In this document: positions 43,177-51,490 of the stretch, piece after piece
How positions within the stretch are numbered: the stretch's first letter is position 1
How the letters are laid out: each line of letters starts with the position of its first letter
Assembly (NCBI GenBank): GCA_039029135.1
Contig: JBCCGT010000028.1
Location: 1 to 62,319 of the forward strand
Source: JALZVT01 sp039029135
GTDB lineage: Bacteria; Pseudomonadota; Gammaproteobacteria; Pseudomonadales; Azotimanducaceae
Length of the DNA: 62,319 nucleotides
Direction: 5' to 3'
The notes under the pieces: model-generated
What the model was told of the DNA's origin: nothing
The model's database searches: none
The model's input: only the letters and a program-made list of their open reading frames with translations
Made by a program: the position numbers and the translations under genes

Positions 43177-46100
43177 TCAGCCGCCGGAGACGGCGAGCTC
43201 CGGTAGCTCCCGTCGCTCCTCTTGCTCCTCTTGCTCAGGGACGCGCGGCTGCAGCTCGACGCTAGGACGCGGCATTTTCGCCGGGTCCGTGTCTGCGGCA
43301 CGCTGCGGATGCAGGCGCGCGAAGATCGTCGGCACAAGATAGAGCGCGATCAGGGCAGAGCCGCCCACGCCGCCCGCGACGGCGGTCGCCAGCGGCGGCC
43401 AGAAGGTGCCGCCCGCGACGATGAGCGGCACGAAGCCGCCGATGGTCGTGGCCGTGGTCGAGACGATGTGGCGCGTCGCGTCGACGACCACGTCCGCCAT
43501 GGCGGCCTGGTCGCCGGCGAGCGCCCGCGGGTCGGCCTTCAGTGCCGACAGCACGATGATCGCGCCGTTGATCGCCAGCCCCATCATGCCGAGCGCGCCG
43601 ATCAGCGCCATGTAGCCAAACGGGTAGCCGAACAGCCGCACGCCGAACAGCGCGAGCCCGAAGCTCAAGATTGCGACCACGCCGATCAGCGCCGCCTGCT
43701 TGAACGAGTTCAGCGACAGGATGATGACGACGGCCATCGCCAGCGCGAAGAAGACGAACATCGACAGCAGATTGCCGACCGACTCACCGCTCTCCTCGGC
43801 CTCGCCGCCGACCTGCAGGCTGTAGCCCGCGGGCAGTGAGAAGTCTGCTTCCGCTAGGCGCGCGTTGAAGGCTTTGAGTACGCCGGCCGGCAGCGTGAAG
43901 GGCACCAGATAGGCCTGGATCGTGGTCACGCGTTCGCCCTGGTGGCGATCGATGGCCGCGGCCGTGGGCCTTAGCTCCCAGCGGCCCAGCTCGTCGAGCG
44001 GCACGCCGCGGCCGAGCGACGTCGTCGTCGGCAGACTCATCAGGTCGCCGACCTGATCGCGGTAGCGATCCGCGAGGCGCACGCGCACGTCGAGTTCGGC
44101 GTTGCCCTCCTGCAGCGTCCCGGCCAGGCTGCCGGACAGCGAGGCGTTGAGACGGGCGGCGATCTCGCCGGTGGACAGCCCGGCCTGCGCCGCCGCGTTC
44201 TCGTCGGGTACGAAGGTGAGCTTCGGTTCCGCGGTGGTGAGCGTGGCTCGCGTGTAGGTCACGCTCGGCACGTCGGCGAGGATGCGCCGCAGCGCCTCCG
44301 CGCGATCGCGCAGCACTTCCAGGTCGCTGCCGGTCACCCGCAGCTCGATCGGCGCCGCCGTCGGCGGGCCCTGTTCGAAGGGGATGGCGAGCACCTCGGC
44401 CTCGGGCAGAGCGGCGGTGAGGGCGCGCTGAACCTCGGGCAGGATCTCCCGCGTGGCTGACGCCGAGCTGGTGTTCACCCAGGCGGCCGCAAAGCTCGCG
44501 ACGCGCTCGTTCAGCGATACCACGTTGTAGTAAACGCGCGGCGCGCCTTCGCCCAGACTCCAGAACACGTCGGTGATGTCGGGGTTGGCGCGCAGCACCG
44601 CGTCAGCGCGTTCGGCGGCGGCGCGCGTGTCGTAGATCGAGCTGTGCGCGGGCAGCGACAGCTGCAGCTGAAACTGATTGCGATCGACGGGCGGAAAGAA
44701 CTGCTGGGTCAGCGTCGGCGCCAGCGCGAAACCGATCAGGGGCAGCGCGCAGGCGACGGCGACGCCGATCCAGCGCCGTCGCAGCACGAGCTCGATGGAG
44801 CGCCGATAAGCGGCCGCCAGCCGCGGCGAGCTGAACCCGGACTGCCACCAGCGGGTGTTGCCCTCGCGGGACGGCCAGCGCCGCTCGAGGAAGCCGGCGA
44901 CGGCCGGGATGATCGTCATGGCGAGCACGAACGAACTCGCGACAGACAGTGCGACGGTGACGCCCAGCGTGCCGGTGAAGTCGCCGACGCCGCCCGGCGA
45001 AAACGCGATCGGCATGAAGGCGAACACGGTCGTCGCGGTCGACGCGCCCAGCGGCACGAACAGATGGCGAATCGCGCGGCTGATCGCCGCTTCGATGGGA
45101 TCGCCCTCCCGGCGGCGTAGCTTGTAGTCCTCCACCACGACGATGGCGTTGTCGATCAGCAGCCCCAGCGAAATGATCAGGCCGGTGACGGACATCTGGT
45201 GCAGCGGTATGCCCAGCGTCTGCATGCCCACCAGCACCATCGCGGCGGACAGCGGCAGCGCGACGCCCACGGTGAGCGCCGAGCGCACGCCCATGAACCA
45301 GATCAGCACCAGCAGCACGATCACCAGCGCGAACGCGAGGTTGATGCCCAGGCTGTTCATGCGCTCGCCGGTGTAGCCGTTCTGGCTGTAGACGACTTCC
45401 AGACCGACGCCTGCTGGCAGGGTGGCGGCGTAGTCGTCGATGACGTCGAGCGCGCGCGCGGTCCACTCGCCGATCTGCAGATTGGGCTGCATCTTCGCGT
45501 TGACGAAGATCACCTGGCGCCCATCGTGCAGCGCCATGGTGCTCGGGGGATCGACGCGATGGCGCGAAACCTCGGCGACGTCAGAGACGCGCAGCACGCT
45601 GCCCTGGGCGTCCGCGCGCAGCGGCACGCGGCCGATGCGCTCGGCGCTCGACAGCTCGGCGTCGACCTCGACCAGCAGGTCGGCGCTTGGGCCGCGCAGC
45701 CGACCCGACGGCAGCTTGGTGTCCGCGGCGCGGATGCGCGCGGCGATCTCGGCGGGGGTCAGGTTGACGTCCGCGAGCCGGTAGGGGTCCAGCGCGACCA
45801 GCACTTCCTCGTCGGCCGCGCCCCAGGCCTCCGCGCTCTCGGTGCCGGTGAGGTTCGCAAGCTTCAGGCGCAGGGTTTCGGCGACGCGCGACAGCAGGTT
45901 GAGCTGCACCTCGTCAGCACCCGGCGCGCCGCCGGCGGCGGTGGTCTGGCGCCAGTCGAACTTGACGATCAGGGTCGAGGCGAGCGGCTTGTTCATCAGC
46001 AGCTCGGGATCGGTCGCGGCGGCAGGCAGCGTGGCGCGGACGTCGCCGAGCCGATCGCGCACCTCGGACCAGATGCCGTCGACCTCGTCGGGGCCGACGC

Positions 46101-46389
46101 TGTCGTAGAGTTCCACCGAGACCACGGACAGACCGGCGCGTGACTGAGAGCTGAGCTGCTTGACCTCTGGCAGCTCGCGCAGCGCGGTCTCGATCGGCTC
46201 GCTGACGAGCGACTCGACCCTAAGCGCAGTAGCGCCGGGCAGGAAGGTGTTCACCCGCGCCCAGCGCTCGGTCATGGTCGGGTCTTCCTGGCGCGCGAGA
46301 CCCTGGAAGGCCATCGAGCCCATGATGACGATGAACAGCGCGAGCAGCGCCGCGAGCCGGGGGTTGGTGTAAAAGGCGTTGGCGCGCAT
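43177..46389 (-). CDS. RND-family efflux permease
   Basis: From the ATG at 46389 (overlapping the adaptor stop, ATGA) the protein has 1070 residues. It has the RND layout of twelve membrane helices with two large periplasmic loops. Motifs include NPRLAALLALFIVIMGSMAFQGL, the porter-loop VNTFLPGATALRVESLVSEPIE and helix-4 VTGLIISLGLLIDNAIVVVED. In AcrB-type pumps the helix-4 site is usually DD; here it is DN, with one Asp retained. It exports a hydrophobic or amphiphilic compound using the proton gradient. No outer-membrane TolC gene is adjacent, so an unlinked partner is needed. Confidence 0.92.
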   Translation of the reverse strand: MRANAFYTNPRLAALLALFIVIMGSMAFQGLARQEDPTMTERWARVNTFLPGATALRVESLVSEPIETALRELPEVKQLSSQSRAGLSVVSVELYDSVGPDEVDGIWSEVRDRLGDVRATLPAAATDPELLMNKPLASTLIVKFDWRQTTAAGGAPGADEVQLNLLSRVAETLRLKLANLTGTESAEAWGAADEEVLVALDPYRLADVNLTPAEIAARIRAADTKLPSGRLRGPSADLLVEVDAELSSAERIGRVPLRADAQGSVLRVSDVAEVSRHRVDPPSTMALHDGRQVIFVNAKMQPNLQIGEWTARALDVIDDYAATLPAGVGLEVVYSQNGYTGERMNSLGINLAFALVIVLLVLIWFMGVRSALTVGVALPLSAAMVLVGMQTLGIPLHQMSVTGLIISLGLLIDNAIVVVEDYKLRRREGDPIEAAISRAIRHLFVPLGASTATTVFAFMPIAFSPGGVGDFTGTLGVTVALSVASSFVLAMTIIPAVAGFLERRWPSREGNTRWWQSGFSSPRLAAAYRRSIELVLRRRWIGVAVACALPLIGFALAPTLTQQFFPPVDRNQFQLQLSLPAHSSIYDTRAAAERADAVLRANPDITDVFWSLGEGAPRVYYNVVSLNERVASFAAAWVNTSSASATREILPEVQRALTAALPEAEVLAIPFEQGPPTAAPIELRVTGSDLEVLRDRAEALRRILADVPSVTYTRATLTTAEPKLTFVPDENAAAQAGLSTGEIAARLNASLSGSLAGTLQEGNAELDVRVRLADRYRDQVGDLMSLPTTTSLGRGVPLDELGRWELRPTAAAIDRHQGERVTTIQAYLVPFTLPAGVLKAFNARLAEADFSLPAGYSLQVGGEAEESGESVGNLLSMFVFFALAMAVVIILSLNSFKQAALIGVVAILSFGLALFGVRLFGYPFGYMALIGALGMMGLAINGAIIVLSALKADPRALAGDQAAMADVVVDATRHIVSTTATTIGGFVPLIVAGGTFWPPLATAVAGGVGGSALIALYLVPTIFARLHPQRAADTDPAKMPRPSVELQPRVPEQEEQEERRELPELAVSGG

Positions 46390-47606
46390 CAGCGATTCAC
46401 CTGCAGCGCGACCTGGGTCTGGTCGGCCGCTACCGGCGTGACCCGCTGGCCGGGGACGATGCGCTGGACGCCGGTGGCGACGACGCGGTCCGCGTCGGTC
46501 AGCGTGCCGCGCGCGAAGACACGGTCCGCCTCGGAGTGCAGCACCTCCAGCAGGCGTCGTTCGATCCGGTCTTCGGCGTTGATGACGTACACGCTCCACA
46601 GGCCGCGGTCGGCGGCGGTCAGCGCGGCTAGCGGTATCCAGAAGCCCGGATCGGCGATGGCCTCGTCGACGCTCAGCTCGATGACGCGACCGGCGGCCAG
46701 GCCGGTGTCGGCAGGCTGAGCAAGTTCGAACACGGCCGTGACCGTGCGGGTCGCCGGATCGAGCTCCGGCAGCACGGCGCGCAGGGGCGCGCTGATCTGT
46801 GTGTCCCCGAGCCGCAGCGCGTAGCTGGCGCCCGGCTCGAGCCTTGCGGCGGTGTCCGAGGGCAGGCCGACGTGGGCCTCGAAGGCGTTGCGCTCAACCA
46901 GTTTCAGGACCGGCTGGCCGACGGTGATCTGGCTGCCTTCGTCGACGTAGCGGGCCTGCACGATGGCGTCGAAGGGCGCGCTCAGGGTTGCCTCGTCCAG
47001 CGCGACGCGCGCCGCTTGGGCCGCGGCCTCGGCCCGTCGGACGGCGGCCTTTGCAACCTTCACCTCGGCGAGGCGCGCGTGCAGGCCCAGCAGATTTTCG
47101 TCATAGGTCTGCTGCGGCGCGTGGCCGGAGTCGCGCAGCTTGCGCATGCGGCGTTCGGTGTTGGCCGCGAGCCGGGCGTTGGCTTCGCTCGCGTCCAGGC
47201 TCGCCCGCGCGAACTCGACGTCCGCGTTGGCGGCCTCAAGCTCCGCGCGTAGGACGCGGCTGTCCAGGCTCGCGAGTTCGGTGCCCGCGGCAACCCGGTC
47301 GCCGAGATCGGCGGCCACGGCGTCGACGTTGCCGCTGCGCTTGAAGCCGAGCTGCACCGTGCGCGCGGCCTCGACGCGGCCGGCGTAGCGGCGCGCAGAG
47401 GCGAAGCTGTCCTGCGCCTGGATCTGAAAATAGGGCACGGCGATGTCTGCCGCGGTCCCCACCGCGCAGAGGCTGCCCAAGACCAGCGTCGCGATGTGCG
47501 CGAGCGCCGCCGCGGTCCGTCGTCCGGTGGACGATCTGCCGCGAGTGTTCCTCCTCGTTCGACCCATCCCCGGGTCGCTCCCCAGATTACGTTCAGTCCC
47601 GAACAT
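46389..47606 (-). CDS. RND efflux periplasmic adaptor subunit
   Basis: A 405-residue membrane-fusion protein. Residues ~30-53 form a signal or anchor (RRTAAALAHIATLVLGSLCAVGTAADI). The lipoyl and hairpin regions are VQLGFKRSGNVDAVAADLGDRVAAGTELASLDSRVLRAELEAANADVEFARASLDA and the coiled ARLAEVKVAKAAVRRAEAAAQAARVALDEATLSAPFDAIV; the beta-barrel and membrane-proximal parts follow. It links the permease to an outer-membrane channel. It is transcribed before the permease, with start-stop overlap, and is divergent from a TetR gene with a strong operator between them. Confidence 0.9.
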   Translation of the reverse strand: MFGTERNLGSDPGMGRTRRNTRGRSSTGRRTAAALAHIATLVLGSLCAVGTAADIAVPYFQIQAQDSFASARRYAGRVEAARTVQLGFKRSGNVDAVAADLGDRVAAGTELASLDSRVLRAELEAANADVEFARASLDASEANARLAANTERRMRKLRDSGHAPQQTYDENLLGLHARLAEVKVAKAAVRRAEAAAQAARVALDEATLSAPFDAIVQARYVDEGSQITVGQPVLKLVERNAFEAHVGLPSDTAARLEPGASYALRLGDTQISAPLRAVLPELDPATRTVTAVFELAQPADTGLAAGRVIELSVDEAIADPGFWIPLAALTAADRGLWSVYVINAEDRIERRLLEVLHSEADRVFARGTLTDADRVVATGVQRIVPGQRVTPVAADQTQVALQVNR

Positions 47607-47706
47607 GGCGTCCTCCGCTCGTCGGTAGCCGGCCGCCGGTGGGTGGCAGGCTCGTTAATCTGGTGCTGCGCTTACCGCAACCCTGGCCCGGCCGATGTGG
47701 CCAGGG

Positions 47707-47770
47707 CTGATGTTGACAGCGAACACATTGGAGTCGATCCTAGCGTTTATGTGTTCAATGTCAACATCAG
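47707..47770. promoter_or_regulatory. Double dyad operator for the TetR regulator
   Basis: Outer arms CTGATGTTGACA (47707-47718) and TGTCAACATCAG (47759-47770) are a perfect 12-bp inverted repeat; three bases in, AACACAT (47722-47728) and ATGTGTT (47749-47755) add a 7-bp pair. Each half also contains TGTT-N7-AACA, so two TetR-style sites are arranged head to head with a 20-base spacer. It covers the gap between the pump genes and the regulator. Confidence 0.85.
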
Positions 47771-47810
47771 TCTGCGCTAAAGTAGGACTGCCCCAGTGAA
47801 GGTCTTGTGA

Positions 47811-48446
47811 ATGGCCGCGAAGAGCAGTTACCACCATGGCGATCTCGCCGGCGAGCTGATGCAGCACGCCGTGCGGCACATCGCCGCTGAGGGCACGGAG
47901 TCGCTGAGTCTGCGCGCGCTGGCGCGCGCTGCGGGCGTCTCGCAGTCGGCCCCGTACCGGCACTTTCCCTCCAAGCGCTGCCTGCTGGCGGCGCTCGCGA
48001 CCGAAGGCTTCGGCCGTCTCGAGCGCCAGATCGGCACGGCGCTGGCCGGCCACGATGACCTGGAAGCCCGGTTCCTGGCGATGGGCACCGCGTATGTGCA
48101 ATTCGCCGTGGCGAACCCGACCCACTACCACCTGATGTTCGGCGCCGTGTTGGGCGACTTCTCTGACTACGACATGCTGGTCGAGGCCGCGACGCGGTGC
48201 TTCGCTCGCGTCACCGCGCTGCAGGAAGAGATCGTCGCGACCCACAGGCTGGAAGCGGACCCCGATCAGCTCGCCGGCGTGATCTGGGCAGGCGTGCACG
48301 GGACGGCGTCGCTGCTGCTGAACATGACGCGTCCGGCCGTGGCGGGTGCGCGCGAACCGGTGCCGCCGATGCTCGCCGTGCAGGCGCTCGGTGAGGACGT
48401 CGACGGCAGCCTGCGGCTGATGTACCGATCGCTCATCGGGGGCTGA
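47811..48446 (+). CDS. TetR/AcrR-family repressor of the RND pump
   Basis: A 211-residue regulator. The N-terminal helix-turn-helix shows LMQHAVRHIAAEGTESLSLRALARAAGVSQSAPYRHFPSKRCLLAALATEGF. The C-terminal ligand domain, with YVQFAVANPTHYHLMFGAVLGD and WAGVHGTASLLLN, belongs to the WHG-type (TetR_C_33) group. It should bind the double dyad 41 bases upstream and repress both itself and the divergent pump genes until an effector binds. The effector is unknown. Confidence 0.92.
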   Translation: MAAKSSYHHGDLAGELMQHAVRHIAAEGTESLSLRALARAAGVSQSAPYRHFPSKRCLLAALATEGFGRLERQIGTALAGHDDLEARFLAMGTAYVQFAVANPTHYHLMFGAVLGDFSDYDMLVEAATRCFARVTALQEEIVATHRLEADPDQLAGVIWAGVHGTASLLLNMTRPAVAGAREPVPPMLAVQALGEDVDGSLRLMYRSLIGG

Positions 48447-48494
48447 AGCGCGGTGGCCGCGGGACGGGTCCGGGGCGGAAAGCGGACTGAGCGG

Positions 48495-49847
48495 CTAGGC
48501 CGAGACGCCGGCCCACAGCTCGCGGGCGGCCGCGCGATGCGCCGCCTGCAGGCCTTCGAGATCGATGCTCGTCAGCGTGCCGTCGCGCACCCGCCAGTCG
48601 CCGTCGACCAACACATGCCGGGCGTTCGTCGCGCCGCACAGCACCAGCGCGGCTAGCGGATCCTCCGCGCCGCTGAAGCGCGCCTCGTCGAGCGCGAACA
48701 GCGCGAGGTCTGCACACGCGCCGATGCCCAGATGGCCGAGCTGGGGTCGGTGCAGCAGGCGGGCGCTGCCCTCGGTCGCCCAGCGCAGGGCGTCGAGATG
48801 CGACGTCGCCGCGCCGGCGCCGAGGCGCTGCAGCAAGAACGCCTGGCGCACCTCCTGAATTAGATTGGAGCCGTCGTTCGACGCCGAGCCATCAACGCCC
48901 AGTCCGACGTTGGCACCGGCCGCCTCCAGCTCCGCCACGTGGCAGGTGCCGCTCGCGAGCAGCATGTTCGATGACGGGCAGTGACATACGCCGGCGCCGG
49001 CGGCGCCGATACGCTCGATCTCGGCGGGCGTGAAGTGAATGCCGTGGGCGAACCAGGTGCGGCACTCCAGCCAGCCGCAGTCGTCGATGTGATCGAGCGG
49101 CCGGCGGCCGAAGGTCTCGAGGCAGAACGCGTTTTCGTCTTCGGTCTCTGCCAGATGCGTGTGCAGCAAGGCGTCGTGCTGCGCCGCCAGCGTCGCGGTA
49201 TCGCGCATCAGCCCGGGCGTGACCGAAAACGGCGAGCAGGGCGCGAGCGCGATCTGGCACAGCGCGTCGTCCGCGTCGTCGTGGACGTTTTTGAGCAATC
49301 GTTCGCTGTCGCGCAGGATCAGCGCCTCGTCCTGACAGACCGCATCCGGCGGCAGGCCGCCCGCGCTCTCGCCCAGGCTCATCGAGCCACGCGTCAAAAC
49401 CGCACGCATGCCGACGGCGCGCATGGCCTGCGCCTGGACGTCGATTGCGTCGGTGAGCGACGCGGAGAACACGTAGTGGTGGTCCGCCGCCGTCGTGCAG
49501 CCCGACAGCAGCAGCTCTGCCGCGGCGAGGCGCGTCGACAGGTCGATCATCTCGGGCGTCAATCCCGCCCAGACGGGATACAGCGCTTGCAGCCAGGGAA
49601 ACAGCGGCTTGTCGAGCGCGTTGATGTGCGCGCGGGTCAGCGTCTGATAGAAGTGGTGGTGCGTGTTGATCAGCCCGGGCAGCAGCACCAGATCGCGCGC
49701 GTCGACAATCTCGTCGATCGCGTCCGGCGTCGCGCCTGCTGCGACGTGCTCGACGATGCGATTGCCGGCGACGACCAGGCCGCCGTCGCGGCGCGCGCCC
49801 GTCATGGGGTCCCAGGTGATCAGGGGTTGTTTGATCCAGACGCGCAT
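48495..49847 (-). CDS. 8-oxoguanine deaminase (amidohydrolase)
   Basis: From the ATG at 49847 the protein has 450 residues. It is an amidohydrolase-superfamily enzyme with LLPGLINTHHHFYQTLTRAHI (metal His pair), DALLHTHLAETEDE, TWFAHGIHFTPAEIERI, CHCPSSNMLLASGTCHV and GLGVDGSASNDGSNLIQEVRQA. This matches 8-oxoguanine deaminases, which make urate directly. Related TRZ/ATZ enzymes cannot be excluded. Its place divergent from xanthine dehydrogenase, whose product is also urate, supports the assignment. It lacks homology to the true guanine deaminase gene nearby beyond the common fold. Confidence 0.85.
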   Translation of the reverse strand: MRVWIKQPLITWDPMTGARRDGGLVVAGNRIVEHVAAGATPDAIDEIVDARDLVLLPGLINTHHHFYQTLTRAHINALDKPLFPWLQALYPVWAGLTPEMIDLSTRLAAAELLLSGCTTAADHHYVFSASLTDAIDVQAQAMRAVGMRAVLTRGSMSLGESAGGLPPDAVCQDEALILRDSERLLKNVHDDADDALCQIALAPCSPFSVTPGLMRDTATLAAQHDALLHTHLAETEDENAFCLETFGRRPLDHIDDCGWLECRTWFAHGIHFTPAEIERIGAAGAGVCHCPSSNMLLASGTCHVAELEAAGANVGLGVDGSASNDGSNLIQEVRQAFLLQRLGAGAATSHLDALRWATEGSARLLHRPQLGHLGIGACADLALFALDEARFSGAEDPLAALVLCGATNARHVLVDGDWRVRDGTLTSIDLEGLQAAHRAAARELWAGVSA

Positions 49848-49942
49848 CGTTACCCGTTTACGACCCGTTTGAGGTTGCTGTCCCGTTGTTGGCGCTGTCC
49901 CTTTAGCGAGCCTGATTCCTGTGTGAAGCCCGAGCGAGCACC
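49848..49942. promoter_or_regulatory. Divergent promoter region with CCCGTT repeats
   Basis: Only 95 bases separate the divergent 8-oxoguanine deaminase and xanthine dehydrogenase genes. ACCCGTTT occurs at 49852-49859 and 49863-49870, exactly 11 bases apart (one helical turn), and CCCGTT again at 49882-49887. Repeats on the same face of DNA suit cooperative binding of an activator or repressor. Confidence 0.45.
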
Positions 49943-51490
49943 ATGAGTGCGAAGGACAGGGCGCGTATAGTAAGCCTGCCGGATGCCCGGCGTCTGCGCG
50001 GCTGTTGTGCCGTGCGACAGCGAACAGCGACAGGCGATTTTCCGATCGATTCCGACGCCGATCAAAATTCCGCGACGAGCGCATCGGTCACAGACGACCA
50101 CGAGCGCGGTCTGTGGATCAACGCCGACTGGGTGGCGCTGGACGATGCCCCGCCAGACGTCAGCCTGCTGCAGCACCTGCGCGAACAGGAAAGACTGACC
50201 GGTACCAAGGAAGGTTGCGCTTCCGGCGACTGCGGGGCGTGCAGCGTCCTGGTGCACGCTGCCGACGGCGGCGTGCACGCGGTGAACGCCTGCATCACGC
50301 CGCTCGGCGCCGTCCTCGGGGCTCAGGTAGTGACCGTCGAAGGCATCGGCACGCCGGAGGCCATGCATCCGGTGCAGCGGGCGATGGTCGAACTGCACGG
50401 TTCGCAGTGCGGATTCTGTACGCCGGGTTTCGTCGCAGCACTCGCGGCACACACGATCAATGGCACCGCCGAAGGTATCGCGGACGGCATCGCCGGCAAT
50501 CTCTGCCGCTGCACCGGCTATGGCCCGATTCTCGCCGCGGGCCGCATCGCGTTCGACGTCATCGCGCGGGAACACGCCGCCGTCGCCAGAGACGCGCTGC
50601 CCGTGCTTGGGGCGGCTGCGCCTACGCACTTGGCGGCGCCGCGCTATCGGCGACCGCGTGATCGCGCGGAGCTGCACGCGGCGATGCGCGACGGCTGGCC
50701 GCTGATCGCCGGTGGCACCGATCGCTGGCTGGGCGTCAGCCAGCAGTTCGAGCGGCCGCCCGGCTGGGTGGACGTCAGCGTTGTGCGCGAACTCATGCGG
50801 CTCGAATACGAGCGCGACGAGTTGATCATCGGCTCGGCGGTCACGGTGGCGACGCTGGAGGCGTTCGCGCGCGAGCGCTCGAGTCTGCTCACCGAGATGC
50901 TGCGGCGCTACGGCTCGCCGCAGATTCGCGGCCGCGCGACCATCGGCGGCAACGTGGGCAACGCCTCGCCCATCGCGGACTGGCCGCCGGTGCTGCTCGC
51001 GCTCGGCGCGGACATCGTGCTCAGCGACGCCCGCGGCAGCGAACGGCGCCTGCCGCTCGCTGAGTACTGGCGCGGCTATCGCGAGACGGTGCGCGCCGCC
51101 GATGAATACATCGTTGAGTTTCGCGTGTCAGGTCCGATCGACTGGGCCGCGCTGAAAGTCTTCAAGGTCAGCAAGCGCGAGGACGACGATATCTCGACGG
51201 TGCTTGGGGCCTTCTATCTGCAGCGCGATGGCGCGATCGTGAATAAGGCGCGCGTCGCGTTCGGCGGCGTCGCGGCCACGCCCGTGCGGCTGCCGGCGGT
51301 AGAGGCCGCGCTTGTCGGGCGCGCTGCCGATGACGCGGGCGACGCGCTGGTCGCGCTGGATACGGCGCTCGCACCCATCACGGACGTGCGGGCGAGCGCC
51401 GATTACCGACGGGCGATGGCGGCCGCTCTGCTGCTGCGCGCGCTCGATGACGCGCCCGAGCCGCAGACGCTACAGGAGCTGCTGGATTGA
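49943..51490 (+). CDS. xdhA: Xanthine dehydrogenase small subunit (2Fe-2S and FAD)
   Basis: A 515-residue subunit. The first 2Fe-2S cluster is in GCASGDCGACSVLV (about 91-104) and the second in GSQCGFCTPGFV and GNLCRCTGYGPIL. The FAD domain has LIAGGTDRWLGV, GRATIGGNVGNASPIADWPPVLLALGA and the later FKVSKREDDDISTVLGAFYL. With XdhB it oxidises hypoxanthine to xanthine and urate and passes electrons to NAD. About 50 N-terminal residues precede the usual start of the Fe-S domain; a GTG near 50012 is an alternative. Its stop overlaps the TTG start of xdhB. Confidence 0.93.
   Translation: MSAKDRARIVSLPDARRLRGCCAVRQRTATGDFPIDSDADQNSATSASVTDDHERGLWINADWVALDDAPPDVSLLQHLREQERLTGTKEGCASGDCGACSVLVHAADGGVHAVNACITPLGAVLGAQVVTVEGIGTPEAMHPVQRAMVELHGSQCGFCTPGFVAALAAHTINGTAEGIADGIAGNLCRCTGYGPILAAGRIAFDVIAREHAAVARDALPVLGAAAPTHLAAPRYRRPRDRAELHAAMRDGWPLIAGGTDRWLGVSQQFERPPGWVDVSVVRELMRLEYERDELIIGSAVTVATLEAFARERSSLLTEMLRRYGSPQIRGRATIGGNVGNASPIADWPPVLLALGADIVLSDARGSERRLPLAEYWRGYRETVRAADEYIVEFRVSGPIDWAALKVFKVSKREDDDISTVLGAFYLQRDGAIVNKARVAFGGVAATPVRLPAVEAALVGRAADDAGDALVALDTALAPITDVRASADYRRAMAAALLLRALDDAPEPQTLQELLD

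Noticed and set aside
45199..46143. Long plus-strand frame (314 residues) opposite the RND permease
   Set aside because: No domain, compositional bias typical of antisense frames, and a strongly conserved gene on the other strand.
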